A stretch of 64,000 bases of DNA, taken from the NCBI GenBank assembly GCA_965202905.1, contig OZ241868.1, forward strand, positions 2,976,001 to 3,040,000. The letters are read 5' to 3'. The notes beneath the pieces were generated by a model. That model saw only the letters and a list, made by a program, of their open reading frames with translations, had not been told where the DNA came from and did no database searches. The position numbers and the translations under genes are program-made. The DNA comes from CAYFYS01 sp965202905 (GTDB lineage: Bacteria; Pseudomonadota; Alphaproteobacteria; MPNO01). How positions within the stretch are numbered: the first letter of the stretch is position 1; the number at the start of each line of letters is the position of its first letter. This document shows positions 17,539 to 26,027 of the stretch, one piece after another.

Positions 17539-18592
17539 CGGCGCGCGGGATGTCGGCGACGGCGCTCCCTGTTTCGTCACCTTCGAGGCCGGTCCGACCC
17601 ACGACGGCCTCGAGTCCGCAATTCGCCTGGTTCGGCTATCCGCCGAGGCGGGCGCCGATGCGGTCAAGTTCCAGATCCTCGATCCAGACCGGTTGGTCGC
17701 CGACAGGACGCAGATGTTCAGCTACGATGTGCTGGTCGATCGCGAAAGCGGGCGGACCGAGACCGTCAGTGAGCCGCTCTACGACCTTTTGGCGCGCCGG
17801 GCCATGCCGTTCGAGGATTGGCGGAAGGTCAAGGAGGTCGCCGACTCCCTCGGGCTCGCGTTCTTCGCCACCGCCGGCTTCGAGGACGAGATCGACCTCC
17901 TGGCCGAGCTGGGATGTTATTCGCTCAAGGTCGCCTCGGGCGACGTGAACCACCTGCCGCTGATCCGCCACGCCGCGCGCACCGGGATGTGCTTGCAACT
18001 CGATACCGGCAACTCTTCGATCGGCGAGATCGAGGCGGCGGTGGATGTGATCCGGGAGGAGGGCAACGAGGACATCATAATCCATCAGTGCCCGTCCGGT
18101 TATCCGGCGCGGCTCGAGAGCATCAATCTCAGCATCATATCGACGCTCAAGCAGATGTTCCCCTATCCGATCGCCTATTCCGATCACACCCCGGGCTGGG
18201 ACATGGACGTCGCCGCCGTGGCGATGGGCGCGAACCTTGTCGAGAAGACGATCAGCGAAGACCGCACCGCCCTCGGCGTCGAGCACATCATGTCGCTCGA
18301 GCCCGATGAGATGGCGGCCTTCGTCAGGGTCATCCGCGATGTGGAGCAGGCGATCGGCTCGCCGCGGCGCATCCTCCATCCCGAGGAGCGCAAGCGGCGG
18401 ATGGCGATCCGGCGCAGCGTGTTCCTCAAGGAGGACGCCCGCCGGGGAAGCCGCCTCGGGGATATCGCGGTCGAGTTCCGCCGGCCCGGCACGGGAGTCC
18501 CGCCGGATGCCTATGAGAGCCTGCTGGATGCGAGGCTCGGCAGCGACCTCCCGGCGGGACACGCGCTTAGCCTGGGCGACCTGGCCTCGTGA
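17528..18592 (+). CDS. NeuB-family nonulosonic acid synthase, divergent paralogue
   Basis: A 354-residue NeuB-type barrel with a C-terminal SAF-like region (RRSVFLKEDARRGSRLGDI). Motifs include TFEAGPTHDG, ADAVKFQI, FFATAGFEDEIDLL and YSDHTPGWDMDVAA. The usual E-K-H-F motif reads VEKTISEDR, so the active-site neighbourhood differs from PseI. It probably condenses phosphoenolpyruvate with another amino sugar. The start is ATG 17528 inside a 14-bp repeat array. An AAGGAG sequence after the stop serves the next gene. Confidence 0.83.
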   Translation: MVKFGARDVGDGAPCFVTFEAGPTHDGLESAIRLVRLSAEAGADAVKFQILDPDRLVADRTQMFSYDVLVDRESGRTETVSEPLYDLLARRAMPFEDWRKVKEVADSLGLAFFATAGFEDEIDLLAELGCYSLKVASGDVNHLPLIRHAARTGMCLQLDTGNSSIGEIEAAVDVIREEGNEDIIIHQCPSGYPARLESINLSIISTLKQMFPYPIAYSDHTPGWDMDVAAVAMGANLVEKTISEDRTALGVEHIMSLEPDEMAAFVRVIRDVEQAIGSPRRILHPEERKRRMAIRRSVFLKEDARRGSRLGDIAVEFRRPGTGVPPDAYESLLDARLGSDLPAGHALSLGDLAS

Positions 18593-18608
18593 AGGAGATC
18601 CTCGGCAT

Positions 18609-19976
18609 ATGACCAAGCGCGTCCTGGTCCATGTGGACTCGCTGCGTCGCGACGGCGCGACGGCCGCGGTGCTGGCGGAGCTTCTGAAGCGACGGGGATA
18701 TCGAGCCATCGCGTCGGGCCAGCTCACCACGCCCTTCTACCTCAAGCACTGGCGCCCGGATCTGCTGTTCCACACCTCGACTTTGAAGATCGACCATTAT
18801 CTCAAGCACGGCGTTATCAAACCCGACGACCGGCCGCGTATCTTCCTGCTGCCGCAGGAGGGCCGCGTGACGGACCCGGAAGTGCTGGCGATGGTCTACG
18901 GTGGACGTCCGGGTGTCCTGCGCGACTGCATCGACCGCATGTATCTGTGGAACCGGCCGAACCGCGACTGGCTCGTCGCCAACACCCCGATCGATCCGGA
19001 CAATCTCAGGCTGGTCGGGGCCTACCGACTGGACCTCGTCAAGTACGGCCGCGCGCCCGACCTGACGGCGCGACCTCCGGTCGTCGGCCTGATCGGCCGG
19101 TTCCCGCCGATGAATTCACCCGAGCACCGTAGCATGGGCTACTACATGGTGGCCAAGCTGGCCCCGCCCGAACGGCGTTCCGGACATCTGGAGATGATCA
19201 AGCGGGCCGCCGGCGCTTTGTCGTGGTACGGCGACATCATTCGCGGCCTGATCGCCAGGACCGACTACAAGATCAGCGTCCGGCCCCATCACAACGAAAG
19301 CCCGCAGGGCGACGCCTACCGCTGGCTCAAGGCCGAGTACGGCAACAGGATCGAGATCGACGGCTCGCTGTCGTTCTACGACTGGGCGGTCGACAAATCG
19401 GTGCTGATCACCACGACCTCCTCGACGGTGGCGGAGGTCTATCTCGCCCGCACGCCGGTCGTGTGCATCGACCGCATGGCCGGCCTGGTCGATGAAATGC
19501 CGGCCTGGTGGCGCGATCTCTACGAAGGCTACGGGCTGGATGCCTGCCCCGCGAGCTTCGACGACCTGATCGCCGCGGTCGGGCATGTCGTCGAGAATTT
19601 CGAGCCGGCGCGCCAAAACGCGTTCCTCGACGACATGCTGGCGCGCGATTCGCTGTGGCCCGCGCAAGGGTCCTGTCTGTCCGCCATCGCCGGGGATATC
19701 GATGAAAATCTCGGCGGCGCCGGCGGCCCGGGTCGCAGGCCCCGCATTCCGGGCGCCTCCGTTTTCGGTCACGGCTGGTACCTGGCCAAGGTGCTCAACG
19801 CCAGGCTGCGCGAGCGGACGCGCGCCCATCTCCATTACCACTATGACGGCTGGGTCCACGGCTGCCCCGCTTATCTGCGCGCCGTCATCGACAGGATCGA
19901 GAAGGACCGGCCCCGGCGCTTCCCGGAGATCCACCCGGGCGCCGCGGAAGCGGCGAAGCTGGCGGCGGCGGAATAA
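18609..19976 (+). CDS. Surface carbohydrate biosynthesis protein (GT-B-like transferase)
   Basis: A 455-residue protein resembling the surface carbohydrate biosynthesis family, distantly like CDP-glycerol glycerophosphotransferases. The central region ISVRPHHNESPQGD and the later TTTSSTVAEVYLARTPVV segment look like the donor-binding half of a GT-B fold. ATG 18609 is preceded by AAGGAG at 18592-18597. It ends one base into the following phosphatase gene. Its role is inferred as transfer of an activated sugar. Confidence 0.72.
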   Translation: MTKRVLVHVDSLRRDGATAAVLAELLKRRGYRAIASGQLTTPFYLKHWRPDLLFHTSTLKIDHYLKHGVIKPDDRPRIFLLPQEGRVTDPEVLAMVYGGRPGVLRDCIDRMYLWNRPNRDWLVANTPIDPDNLRLVGAYRLDLVKYGRAPDLTARPPVVGLIGRFPPMNSPEHRSMGYYMVAKLAPPERRSGHLEMIKRAAGALSWYGDIIRGLIARTDYKISVRPHHNESPQGDAYRWLKAEYGNRIEIDGSLSFYDWAVDKSVLITTTSSTVAEVYLARTPVVCIDRMAGLVDEMPAWWRDLYEGYGLDACPASFDDLIAAVGHVVENFEPARQNAFLDDMLARDSLWPAQGSCLSAIAGDIDENLGGAGGPGRRPRIPGASVFGHGWYLAKVLNARLRERTRAHLHYHYDGWVHGCPAYLRAVIDRIEKDRPRRFPEIHPGAAEAAKLAAAE

Positions 19977-20479
19977 TGACGCAGCCGCCGCTGTCTTTGC
20001 GGGACATCGACGTCATCGTCTTCGATTTCGATGGCGTGCTCACCGACAACCGCGTGCTGGTCTTCGAGGACGGGCGCGAGGCGGTCTCGTGCAACCGATC
20101 CGACGGCTTGGCGTGCGACATCCTGCGCGCGGCGGGCGTGCCGCTTTTCATCCTGTCCAAGGAGCGCAATCCGGTGGTCTCCGCGCGCGGGCGCAAGCTC
20201 GACATCCCGGTGGTCCAGTCCGTCGACGACAAGGCCGCGGCGCTATCGGAGCTTTGTGCCGCGCGCGGCTTCGATCCCGCCCGGACGATCTTCGTCGGAA
20301 ACGACACCAACGACCTCCCGGCCATGGCGGTGGCGGGCTATCCGATCGCCGTGGCCGATGCGCATCCCAACGTGCTGGCCGCCGCGTGGCGGATCCTGGA
20401 GACACGCGGCGGGGACGGCGCGGCGCGGGAGATCCTCGACCGGATTCTGACCCTGGAAGAGGACACGCAAGGCCCATAA
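19976..20479 (+). CDS. HAD-IIIA phosphatase, KdsC/NeuA-C-terminal-like
   Basis: A 167-residue haloacid dehalogenase phosphatase. The nucleophile motif FDFDGVLTDNRV lies at residues 17-28. Motif IV, VGNDTNDLPAM, follows near residue 107, with SKERNPVV between them. KdsC and the C-terminal domain of some CMP-sialate synthetases share this layout and dephosphorylate sugar-acid 8- or 9-phosphates. Here it probably removes phosphate from a nonulosonic acid phosphate made by a neighbouring NeuB homologue. Confidence 0.85.
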   Translation: MTQPPLSLRDIDVIVFDFDGVLTDNRVLVFEDGREAVSCNRSDGLACDILRAAGVPLFILSKERNPVVSARGRKLDIPVVQSVDDKAAALSELCAARGFDPARTIFVGNDTNDLPAMAVAGYPIAVADAHPNVLAAAWRILETRGGDGAAREILDRILTLEEDTQGP

Positions 20480-20507
20480 TAAATAAAATTATGAGAGAAC
20501 GATCGAA

Positions 20508-21374
20508 ATGAGGGGTTCTGAGCCTGGAAAAGGCGCGCGAGGCAAGATGTTCGGCATGGTCAAGAAGGCGGCCGTGGCGTTCGGCGATGTGTGCCTGATC
20601 TCGCCGGCCCTTTGCCGGAGCATCCTGCGCCGGCGCAACGAAAGACCGGTCGGTCGGGCCGCGTGGAAGAACCCGATCGGTTCGGCGCTCATGTACGCAG
20701 TGTTGGAGCGCTATTACGACCCGCGCACTTCGACCCAGGAACGGGAGCGTCTGAAGTCGCTGCGCATGAGCGGGCGGAACGGCGTCGAGTGGGCGCGGCA
20801 CTACGCCAGGAAGGGGTTCCCGGACGAGCAGACGGCGCGGCTCCCCATATGGCGGTGGCTGGAGGACCTGCTCGGGGACGGCTCGGTCGAGCATGTCCAT
20901 CAGATCGCATGCTCCTCGGGCCGGGAGATCGCCCACTACGCACGGGCCTGTCCGCACAAGACCTTCGTCGGTTCGGACATGGAGAGCGATGTCGTCGCCT
21001 ATGCCAGGCGGGCATGGGCCGGGATCGACAACCTCCGCTTTGTGACGCTGCACCTTCTCGACACGAGCGCTTTTGAAGACTGCCTCGGCGCCGACCTGAT
21101 CGTCGACAGCGGCGGGCTACAATATCTCGATCAGGCGAGCCTGCAGACGTTCTTCGATCGCGCCCATGTGCTGGCGCCGCGCATCTGCCTGTGCGAGGCG
21201 GTGCGCACGGGTTGGCAGTCGGGGCAGTCCACGCGCAAGGGAAACTTTTCCTGGAACCACGATTACCCGGCCCTGCTCGAGCGCGCCGGCTATACCGTTG
21301 TCCGAACAGAAGTCGTGGAACTGCCGGAAATGCCGTGGTCCCGGACGGTCTGCGTGATGGCCGCAAGACCGTGA
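20508..21374 (+). CDS. Probable SAM-dependent methyltransferase, degenerate motif I
   Basis: A 288-residue protein with a Rossmann-like region VHQIACSSGREIAHYA, FVGSDMES and DLIVDSGGLQYLD, the order seen in class I methyltransferases. The glycine-rich loop is atypical (ACSSGRE in place of GCGxG). The start ATG follows a GAGAG sequence and an AT-rich 28-base gap. It lies between the HAD phosphatase and the SpsF-like gene, so a role in glycan decoration is inferred. A non-catalytic fold is possible. Confidence 0.65.
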   Translation: MRGSEPGKGARGKMFGMVKKAAVAFGDVCLISPALCRSILRRRNERPVGRAAWKNPIGSALMYAVLERYYDPRTSTQERERLKSLRMSGRNGVEWARHYARKGFPDEQTARLPIWRWLEDLLGDGSVEHVHQIACSSGREIAHYARACPHKTFVGSDMESDVVAYARRAWAGIDNLRFVTLHLLDTSAFEDCLGADLIVDSGGLQYLDQASLQTFFDRAHVLAPRICLCEAVRTGWQSGQSTRKGNFSWNHDYPALLERAGYTVVRTEVVELPEMPWSRTVCVMAARP

Positions 21375-21390
21375 CCGCGGGGCGCCCGCG

Positions 21391-22140
21391 ATGAGCCGGC
21401 CGCGCACCGTCATGGTGGTCCAGGCGCGGATGGGCTCGACCCGGCTTCCGGGCAAGTCGATGATGCCGCTCGCCGGCGAGCCCTTGGTCGGGCGCATCCT
21501 GGAGCGGCTCAAGCGCTGCCGGTCAGTCGACGAGACCGTGCTCGCCACGACCGGGAAACCCGAAGACGATGTCCTCGCCGCGCTCGCCGGGGCGCACGGC
21601 ATCGAGCATTTCCGCGGCGCGGAGTCCGATCTGGTCGATCGCTGCTATCGGGCGGCCGAACGCTTCGGGGCGGAGATCGTGGTTCGGTTTCCCGCCGACA
21701 ACCCTTGCCCCGAGCCGGAGGAGATCGACCGGATCGTCGAGGCCCACGCGTTCGGCGAGCGGCAGTTCACCTCGAATCTGTCGCCAATGCTGGATAACGG
21801 CTATCCCGACGGCATCGGCGCGGAGGTCTTCGATTTCACCCTGCTCGCGGACATCTGGCGGTCCTGCGACGACCCCTGGAAGCGCGAGCACCTGCACCTC
21901 AGCGTCTTCGATTACAAGACGCAGACGGTCGTCGATCCCGACCGCTACGCAGTGAAGACCATCCCGTGCCCGGCGGCGTTCCGCCGCCCCGACCTCATTC
22001 TCGATGTCAACACCGAGGAAGAATACGCGTTCATGACCGCGCTCTACGACCATCTCTATCCGCGCAATCCGCGCTTTCACATCACCGACATCATCGCCTG
22101 GCGCGACGGAGTCTATCGGCCGGCGCGCCCGGTCGGCTGA
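21391..22140 (+). CDS. SpsF-like nucleotidyltransferase
   Basis: A 249-residue protein of the spore-coat polysaccharide SpsF/acylneuraminate cytidylyltransferase family. The opening VVQARMGSTRLPGKSMMPL is characteristic, followed by RFPADNPCPEPEEIDRIV. It is a third sugar nucleotidyltransferase in the island and clearly differs from the two NeuA-like ones. It precedes the dehydrogenase and the cupin-NeuB fusion, so it may activate the product of that sub-pathway. Confidence 0.83.
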   Translation: MSRPRTVMVVQARMGSTRLPGKSMMPLAGEPLVGRILERLKRCRSVDETVLATTGKPEDDVLAALAGAHGIEHFRGAESDLVDRCYRAAERFGAEIVVRFPADNPCPEPEEIDRIVEAHAFGERQFTSNLSPMLDNGYPDGIGAEVFDFTLLADIWRSCDDPWKREHLHLSVFDYKTQTVVDPDRYAVKTIPCPAAFRRPDLILDVNTEEEYAFMTALYDHLYPRNPRFHITDIIAWRDGVYRPARPVG

Positions 22141-22148
22141 GGGCGCCC

Positions 22149-23336
22149 ATGCGAACGCAGCCAGACGAGATCTTCCGGCTTCGGATGCCGACGGAAGTGC
22201 ATTGCGCGCCGGGCGCGCTCGGCGATGTTGCCCCCCGGCTTGCCGGTCTCGACACATCGCGTGTGACCGCCGTGGTGGACCGCAACGTTGCGAGCCTGCC
22301 CGTCATTCGCGGGCTGCTCGACCAGCTCGATGCGTCCGGTGCGCTGCAGGTCCTGGACGGCCCGGCCGGCGAGCCCGACTTTGCCGGTCTGGAGGCCCTG
22401 CGCGCGGAGGCGCGCCGCGCCGGCCCGTCGCTGCTGTTCGGCGTCGGCGGCGGATCGACGATGGATGCCGCCAAGGGTCTGGCGATCGTCCTGACCAACG
22501 ACGGTCCCTGCGATCGCTACCAGGGGATGGAGCTTTACGACAATCCCGGCGTTCCGTGCGTCACCGTTCCCACCCTGTTCGGATCCGGTGCAGAGGTCAC
22601 GCCGTCGGCGGTCTTCATCAACCGCGCCAGCAATCGGAAAGGCGGGATCAACGGCCGGCACGTCTTCCCCCGCCTCGCCCTTATCGACCCGATGATTCTC
22701 GACGCGGCGCCGAAGAGCCTGATTGCGACGACGGCGATGGATGCGATGGTCCACGGCATCGAGGCCGCGGTCGCACGCTGCGCGACGCCGATATCGCGCA
22801 TGTTCTCGATCGACGCCGCGGGCGCCCTGTTTCGCGCGCTCGCCCGCATGGACGGGGAGGGTCCGGATGAGACCGCCTTCGCGCTGCTCGCCGAAGGCGC
22901 GCTGAAAGCGATCATCGGCCTGATGCACAGCGAGCAGGGCCTGGCCGGCGCCGCGAGCTACCCCATGGGCGCGTTTCACGACGTGCCGCATGCAGTTGCC
23001 GGTGGGCGCTGCCTGCCGCACGCGGTGATGCTCAACGGCTCCCACATGCCGCATCTGTGGGACGATCTCGCGCAACGGGTGCTGGGCTGGCGGCCTCAGG
23101 AGGCGGAAAGCTCGGCCGAGGCGATCGCCGGTCGCCTGCTCGAGCTCCTGGCGCGATACGATGTGCCCAGGCTGAGTCGGTGGCTGTCCGACGCCGACCT
23201 TCCGGCGCTGGCCAAGGAAGTGCAGGCCTTCCGCGGCGTGATGGAGCAGAATCCCGTCGACCTGTCGGTCTCGCAGATCCGTGCGTTCCTCGAAGGCATT
23301 CTGGCCGATGAAAATGCGCGCGCCGTCCGGAATTGA
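22149..23336 (+). CDS. Iron-containing alcohol dehydrogenase, KdnB-like
   Basis: A 395-residue group III metal-dependent dehydrogenase. The nucleotide motif GVGGGSTMDAAKGLAI is near residue 100. The metal site is built from AMDAMVHGIEA and HDVPHAVAGG. The start is ATG 22149; longer in-frame starts only extend into spsF. Known relatives near sugar-acid genes include KdnB, the 3-deoxy-octulosonate 8-oxidase of Shewanella. Oxidation of a sugar-acid hydroxyl before amination is therefore possible here, but this is inference. Confidence 0.8.
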   Translation: MRTQPDEIFRLRMPTEVHCAPGALGDVAPRLAGLDTSRVTAVVDRNVASLPVIRGLLDQLDASGALQVLDGPAGEPDFAGLEALRAEARRAGPSLLFGVGGGSTMDAAKGLAIVLTNDGPCDRYQGMELYDNPGVPCVTVPTLFGSGAEVTPSAVFINRASNRKGGINGRHVFPRLALIDPMILDAAPKSLIATTAMDAMVHGIEAAVARCATPISRMFSIDAAGALFRALARMDGEGPDETAFALLAEGALKAIIGLMHSEQGLAGAASYPMGAFHDVPHAVAGGRCLPHAVMLNGSHMPHLWDDLAQRVLGWRPQEAESSAEAIAGRLLELLARYDVPRLSRWLSDADLPALAKEVQAFRGVMEQNPVDLSVSQIRAFLEGILADENARAVRN

Positions 23337-23371
23337 GCGCGCGGTTCATTGCCCGGACGGCGGAACTCCGT

Positions 23372-23401
23372 TATGAAAACCCCAGCTATGAAAACCCCGG
23401 C
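23372..23401. repeat. 15-bp tandem duplication, intergenic
   Basis: Two adjacent 15-bp units (tatgaaaaccccagc and tatgaaaaccccggc, one mismatch) lie in the gap upstream of the cupin-NeuB gene. Each contains an ATG followed by AAA, but these frames do not continue as a plausible gene. Confidence 0.75.
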
Positions 23402-23463
23402 CGGAACCCGTCGGGCCGATCCCACGGGACCTGCGCATGTCGGCGAATTGCGAGGCGCGTTAC

Positions 23464-24714
23464 ATGAGCCGCAAGGGAGAGATTATCGAAAAGCCTTGGG
23501 GAAGCTACGAGGTGCTGCACGACGAGGACGGGCGGCTCGTCAAGAAGCTCGTGGTCGAGCCGGGTCAGACGCTCAGCCTCCAGAGCCACGAGATGCGCGA
23601 CGAGCAGTGGTATGTGCTGCGCGGCATCGCCGAGATGGAGATCGATGGCGAGGTCCGCCTGCTGAGCAGCCACGACACGGTCCGGATCCCGCGCGGCGCC
23701 AGGCACCGGCTGGCCAATAAAGGCCGCGAGATGCTTTCGGTGATCGAGGTGCAGTACGGCGAGATCATTTCGGAGAACGACATCGTCCGTTATAGCGACC
23801 GATACGGTCGGGCGACCGGGAGCCGTGCGGACCAGGAACCGGAGCCGAAGCGCCCGGTGACGGTCTGCGAGATCGGCGGCAACCACAAGGGCGATTTGCG
23901 GATTGCCGTGGACATGATCCGAATCGCCGCGCAGTTCTGCAAAGCCGACGTGGTGAAATTCCAGAAACGCAACAACACCGAGCTGCTGACACAAGAGGAG
24001 TACGCAGCGCCCCATCCGAATCCGGCGCAATCATACGGCGAGACCTACGGGCAGCACCGCGAGTTCCTCGAGTTCGACTCCGACCGGCACCGGCTGCTGA
24101 AGGACGCGTGCGAGGAATGGGGAGTCGCCTACAGCACCTCGGTCTGGGATCTGACCTCGGCGCGCGACATCGCCGCGCTCCAGCCCTCCTCGATAAAGAT
24201 CCCCTCGGCCATCAACACCAACCTTCAAGTGCTCGATTACCTCTGCGAGAACTTCGGTGGCGAGATCCATGTCTCGCTCGGTATGACCTTGCGCAGCGAG
24301 GAGGAGGATCTCGTCGCGCTCGGCGAGCGGCGCGGGCGGCTCAAGGACTTCGTGCTCTATCACTGCATCTCGGGCTATCCGGTCGAAGAGTCCGACCTTT
24401 ACCTCCTGGAGATCCCACGCCTTGTCGAAACCTATGGTGACAGGGTGAAGGCGATCGGCTTTTCGGGCCATCACAAGGGCATCGCCGCGGATGTCGCCGC
24501 GCTCACCCTCGGCGCAAAGTACTTCGAGCGCCACTTCACCCTCGACCGCACCTGGAAGGGCACCGACCACGCCGCGAGCCTGGAGCCGGACGGCTTCCGC
24601 CGCCTTACGCGCGATCTCAGGGACATCTCTGCGGCGTTGCGCCGCAAGGAGACCGAGGTCGTCGAGATCGAGAGCTTTCAGCGCGAGAAGCTCAAACGGT
24701 TCAAGGCTGTCTAG
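23464..24714 (+). CDS. Cupin-NeuB fusion: nonulosonic acid synthase with N-terminal mannose-6-P isomerase type II-like cupin
   Basis: Residues 1 to about 110 form a cupin: EKPWGSYEVL, then LSLQSHEMRDEQWYVLRG and RIPRGARHRL, matching the domain at the C terminus of GDP-mannose pyrophosphorylases. Residues from about 130 are a NeuB barrel: VCEIGGNHKGDL, DVVKFQKRNN, YSTSVWDLTSA, GFSGHHKGIA and FERHFTLDR. No SAF domain follows. ATG 23464 places EKPWGSYE close to the N terminus; ATG 23437 is a nine-residue longer option. The cupin might bind or isomerise the sugar substrate. Confidence 0.82.
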   Translation: MSRKGEIIEKPWGSYEVLHDEDGRLVKKLVVEPGQTLSLQSHEMRDEQWYVLRGIAEMEIDGEVRLLSSHDTVRIPRGARHRLANKGREMLSVIEVQYGEIISENDIVRYSDRYGRATGSRADQEPEPKRPVTVCEIGGNHKGDLRIAVDMIRIAAQFCKADVVKFQKRNNTELLTQEEYAAPHPNPAQSYGETYGQHREFLEFDSDRHRLLKDACEEWGVAYSTSVWDLTSARDIAALQPSSIKIPSAINTNLQVLDYLCENFGGEIHVSLGMTLRSEEEDLVALGERRGRLKDFVLYHCISGYPVEESDLYLLEIPRLVETYGDRVKAIGFSGHHKGIAADVAALTLGAKYFERHFTLDRTWKGTDHAASLEPDGFRRLTRDLRDISAALRRKETEVVEIESFQREKLKRFKAV

Positions 24715-24868
24715 TGGTTCGAATCTTTCGCTTCGAACCACTGGTTTTCATGTTGATGGATCAACTTGTCGAGACATTTGAATGCGTTATGGTCGCCAGA
24801 TCATCATCGGCCGGGGGATTCACCGGGGGATTCACCGGGGGATTCAAATGTCTCGGTCGATCCACTAG
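24711..24868. repeat. Complex inverted-repeat element with triple 12-bp direct repeat
   Basis: The outer ends are CTAGTGG (24711-24717) and CCACTAG (24862-24868). Inside are a second inverted pair, cgagacatttgaa and its complement, and three perfect 12-bp copies of ccgggggattca at 24811, 24823 and 24835. It fills most of the gap between the cupin-NeuB and aminotransferase genes. No protein is encoded. It could be a small non-autonomous repeat or a structured transcript. Confidence 0.65.
24713..24742 (+). terminator. Stem-loop after the cupin-NeuB gene
   Basis: A perfect 11-bp inverted repeat (agtggttcgaa and its complement) with an 8-base loop begins inside the stop codon. Only a short run of Ts follows, so termination is plausible but not textbook. 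The ttcgaa part superficially resembles a tRNA T-loop; there is no tRNA. Confidence 0.55.
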
Positions 24869-24913
24869 CTCAGTGCCCGCCCCGGCGCCGTTAGCCGATG
24901 GAAGGTTGCCATC

Positions 24914-25903
24914 ATGACCGCACCATCCGGTCGCGTCGTCTACATGAACGGCGCGTTCGTTCCCGAGCATGAAGCCAAGGTGTCGATCTACGACTCGGCC
25001 CTGATGTTCGGCGACATGGTCTTCGAGATGACGCGCTCCTTCAACAAGAAGCAGTTCAGGCTGCGCGAGCATCTCGAGCGCCTCTACGCTTCGGTCAAAT
25101 ACGTCCGCATCCCGCTCGAAATGACCATCGAGGAGATGGAGGCGGCCTGCCACGAGACCATCGAGCGCAACGAGCCGGTGTTCGACGACCACGATGAGCA
25201 CCGGCTGGTCATCAACGTCAGCCGGGGCCCGCTCGGAATTTATGCCGAGATCTTCGGCGGCAAGACCGAGGCGCTGGTCGTCATCGCCGACTTCCCGCTG
25301 AAGTGGACGGTCGCGGGCATGGGCCGGTTCTTCGAGTCCGGCATCAACGCGGTCATCCCCTCGCAGCGCGCGATCCCGGGGGCGTTGCTCGATCCCAAGG
25401 TCAAGAACCGCAGCCGGCTGCACTACATGATGGCCAACATCGAGGTCGCGCAGGTCGAAGGCGACAGAAACTGGGCGCTGATGCTCGATCCCGACGGCTT
25501 CATCGCCGAGGGGACCGGCGACAACTTCTTCATGGTCAAGGCGGGTGAGGTGATCACGCCGGAGCCGCGCAACATCCTGCGCGGCATCAGCCGGGACTAT
25601 GTGATGGATTTGTGCAGACAGGTCGGCCTTCCGTGCATCGAACGGAACATCGAGCCTTACGACGTGCTGACCGCGGACGAGGCCTTCGTCACCGCAACGC
25701 CGTTCTGCATGCTCCCGGTGACCGGGCTCAACGGCGGCGCGCTGGGAGACGGCGGGATCGGTGCGGTCTACCGCCGGCTGCTTGCGACCTGGAGCGATAA
25801 CGTCGGTCTCGACATCGAGCAGCAGATCAGGGCCTATTCGGCGGAGGTTCAGGATCTGAAGTCGCGCGGCCCGACCCCTTACCAGTTCTCGGAAAAGAAG
25901 TGA
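24914..25903 (+). CDS. Class IV aminotransferase (branched-chain/D-amino acid type)
   Basis: A 329-residue fold-type IV PLP enzyme. The start YMNGAFVPEHEAKVSIYDSA, the PLP-lysine segment DPKVKNRSRLHYM and the EGTGDNFFMV motif are all present. A GGAAGG sequence precedes the ATG. The family includes branched-chain aminotransferases and D-amino acid transaminases. In this glycan setting it may provide an amino group to a sugar-acid intermediate or an amino acid substituent. No other amino acid gene is adjacent. Confidence 0.85.
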   Translation: MTAPSGRVVYMNGAFVPEHEAKVSIYDSALMFGDMVFEMTRSFNKKQFRLREHLERLYASVKYVRIPLEMTIEEMEAACHETIERNEPVFDDHDEHRLVINVSRGPLGIYAEIFGGKTEALVVIADFPLKWTVAGMGRFFESGINAVIPSQRAIPGALLDPKVKNRSRLHYMMANIEVAQVEGDRNWALMLDPDGFIAEGTGDNFFMVKAGEVITPEPRNILRGISRDYVMDLCRQVGLPCIERNIEPYDVLTADEAFVTATPFCMLPVTGLNGGALGDGGIGAVYRRLLATWSDNVGLDIEQQIRAYSAEVQDLKSRGPTPYQFSEKK

Positions 25904-25962
25904 GCGCCGCCCGCACGGGGCTCTGGGAGCTCCCGCCGCCCCGCCTGTGCGGGTGGGCCGAT

Positions 25963-25992
25963 GCCGGTTGGGATGACGCCGGCTGGGATGAC
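25963..25992. repeat. 15-bp tandem duplication, intergenic
   Basis: Two adjacent 15-bp units (gccggttgggatgac and gccggctgggatgac, one mismatch) lie between the aminotransferase and the methyltransferase genes. Confidence 0.75.
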
Positions 25993-26027
25993 GCATGTGC
26001 TGGCGGCGAGCCAGACGAGCGTTCGTC

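Noticed and set aside
24715..24740. tRNA T-arm-like ggttcgaatc
   Set aside because: The match belongs to a perfect hairpin and no acceptor, anticodon or D arm surrounds it.
24811..24846. Triple 12-bp repeat as a CRISPR array
   Set aside because: The copies are contiguous with no spacers, and no cas gene is present.
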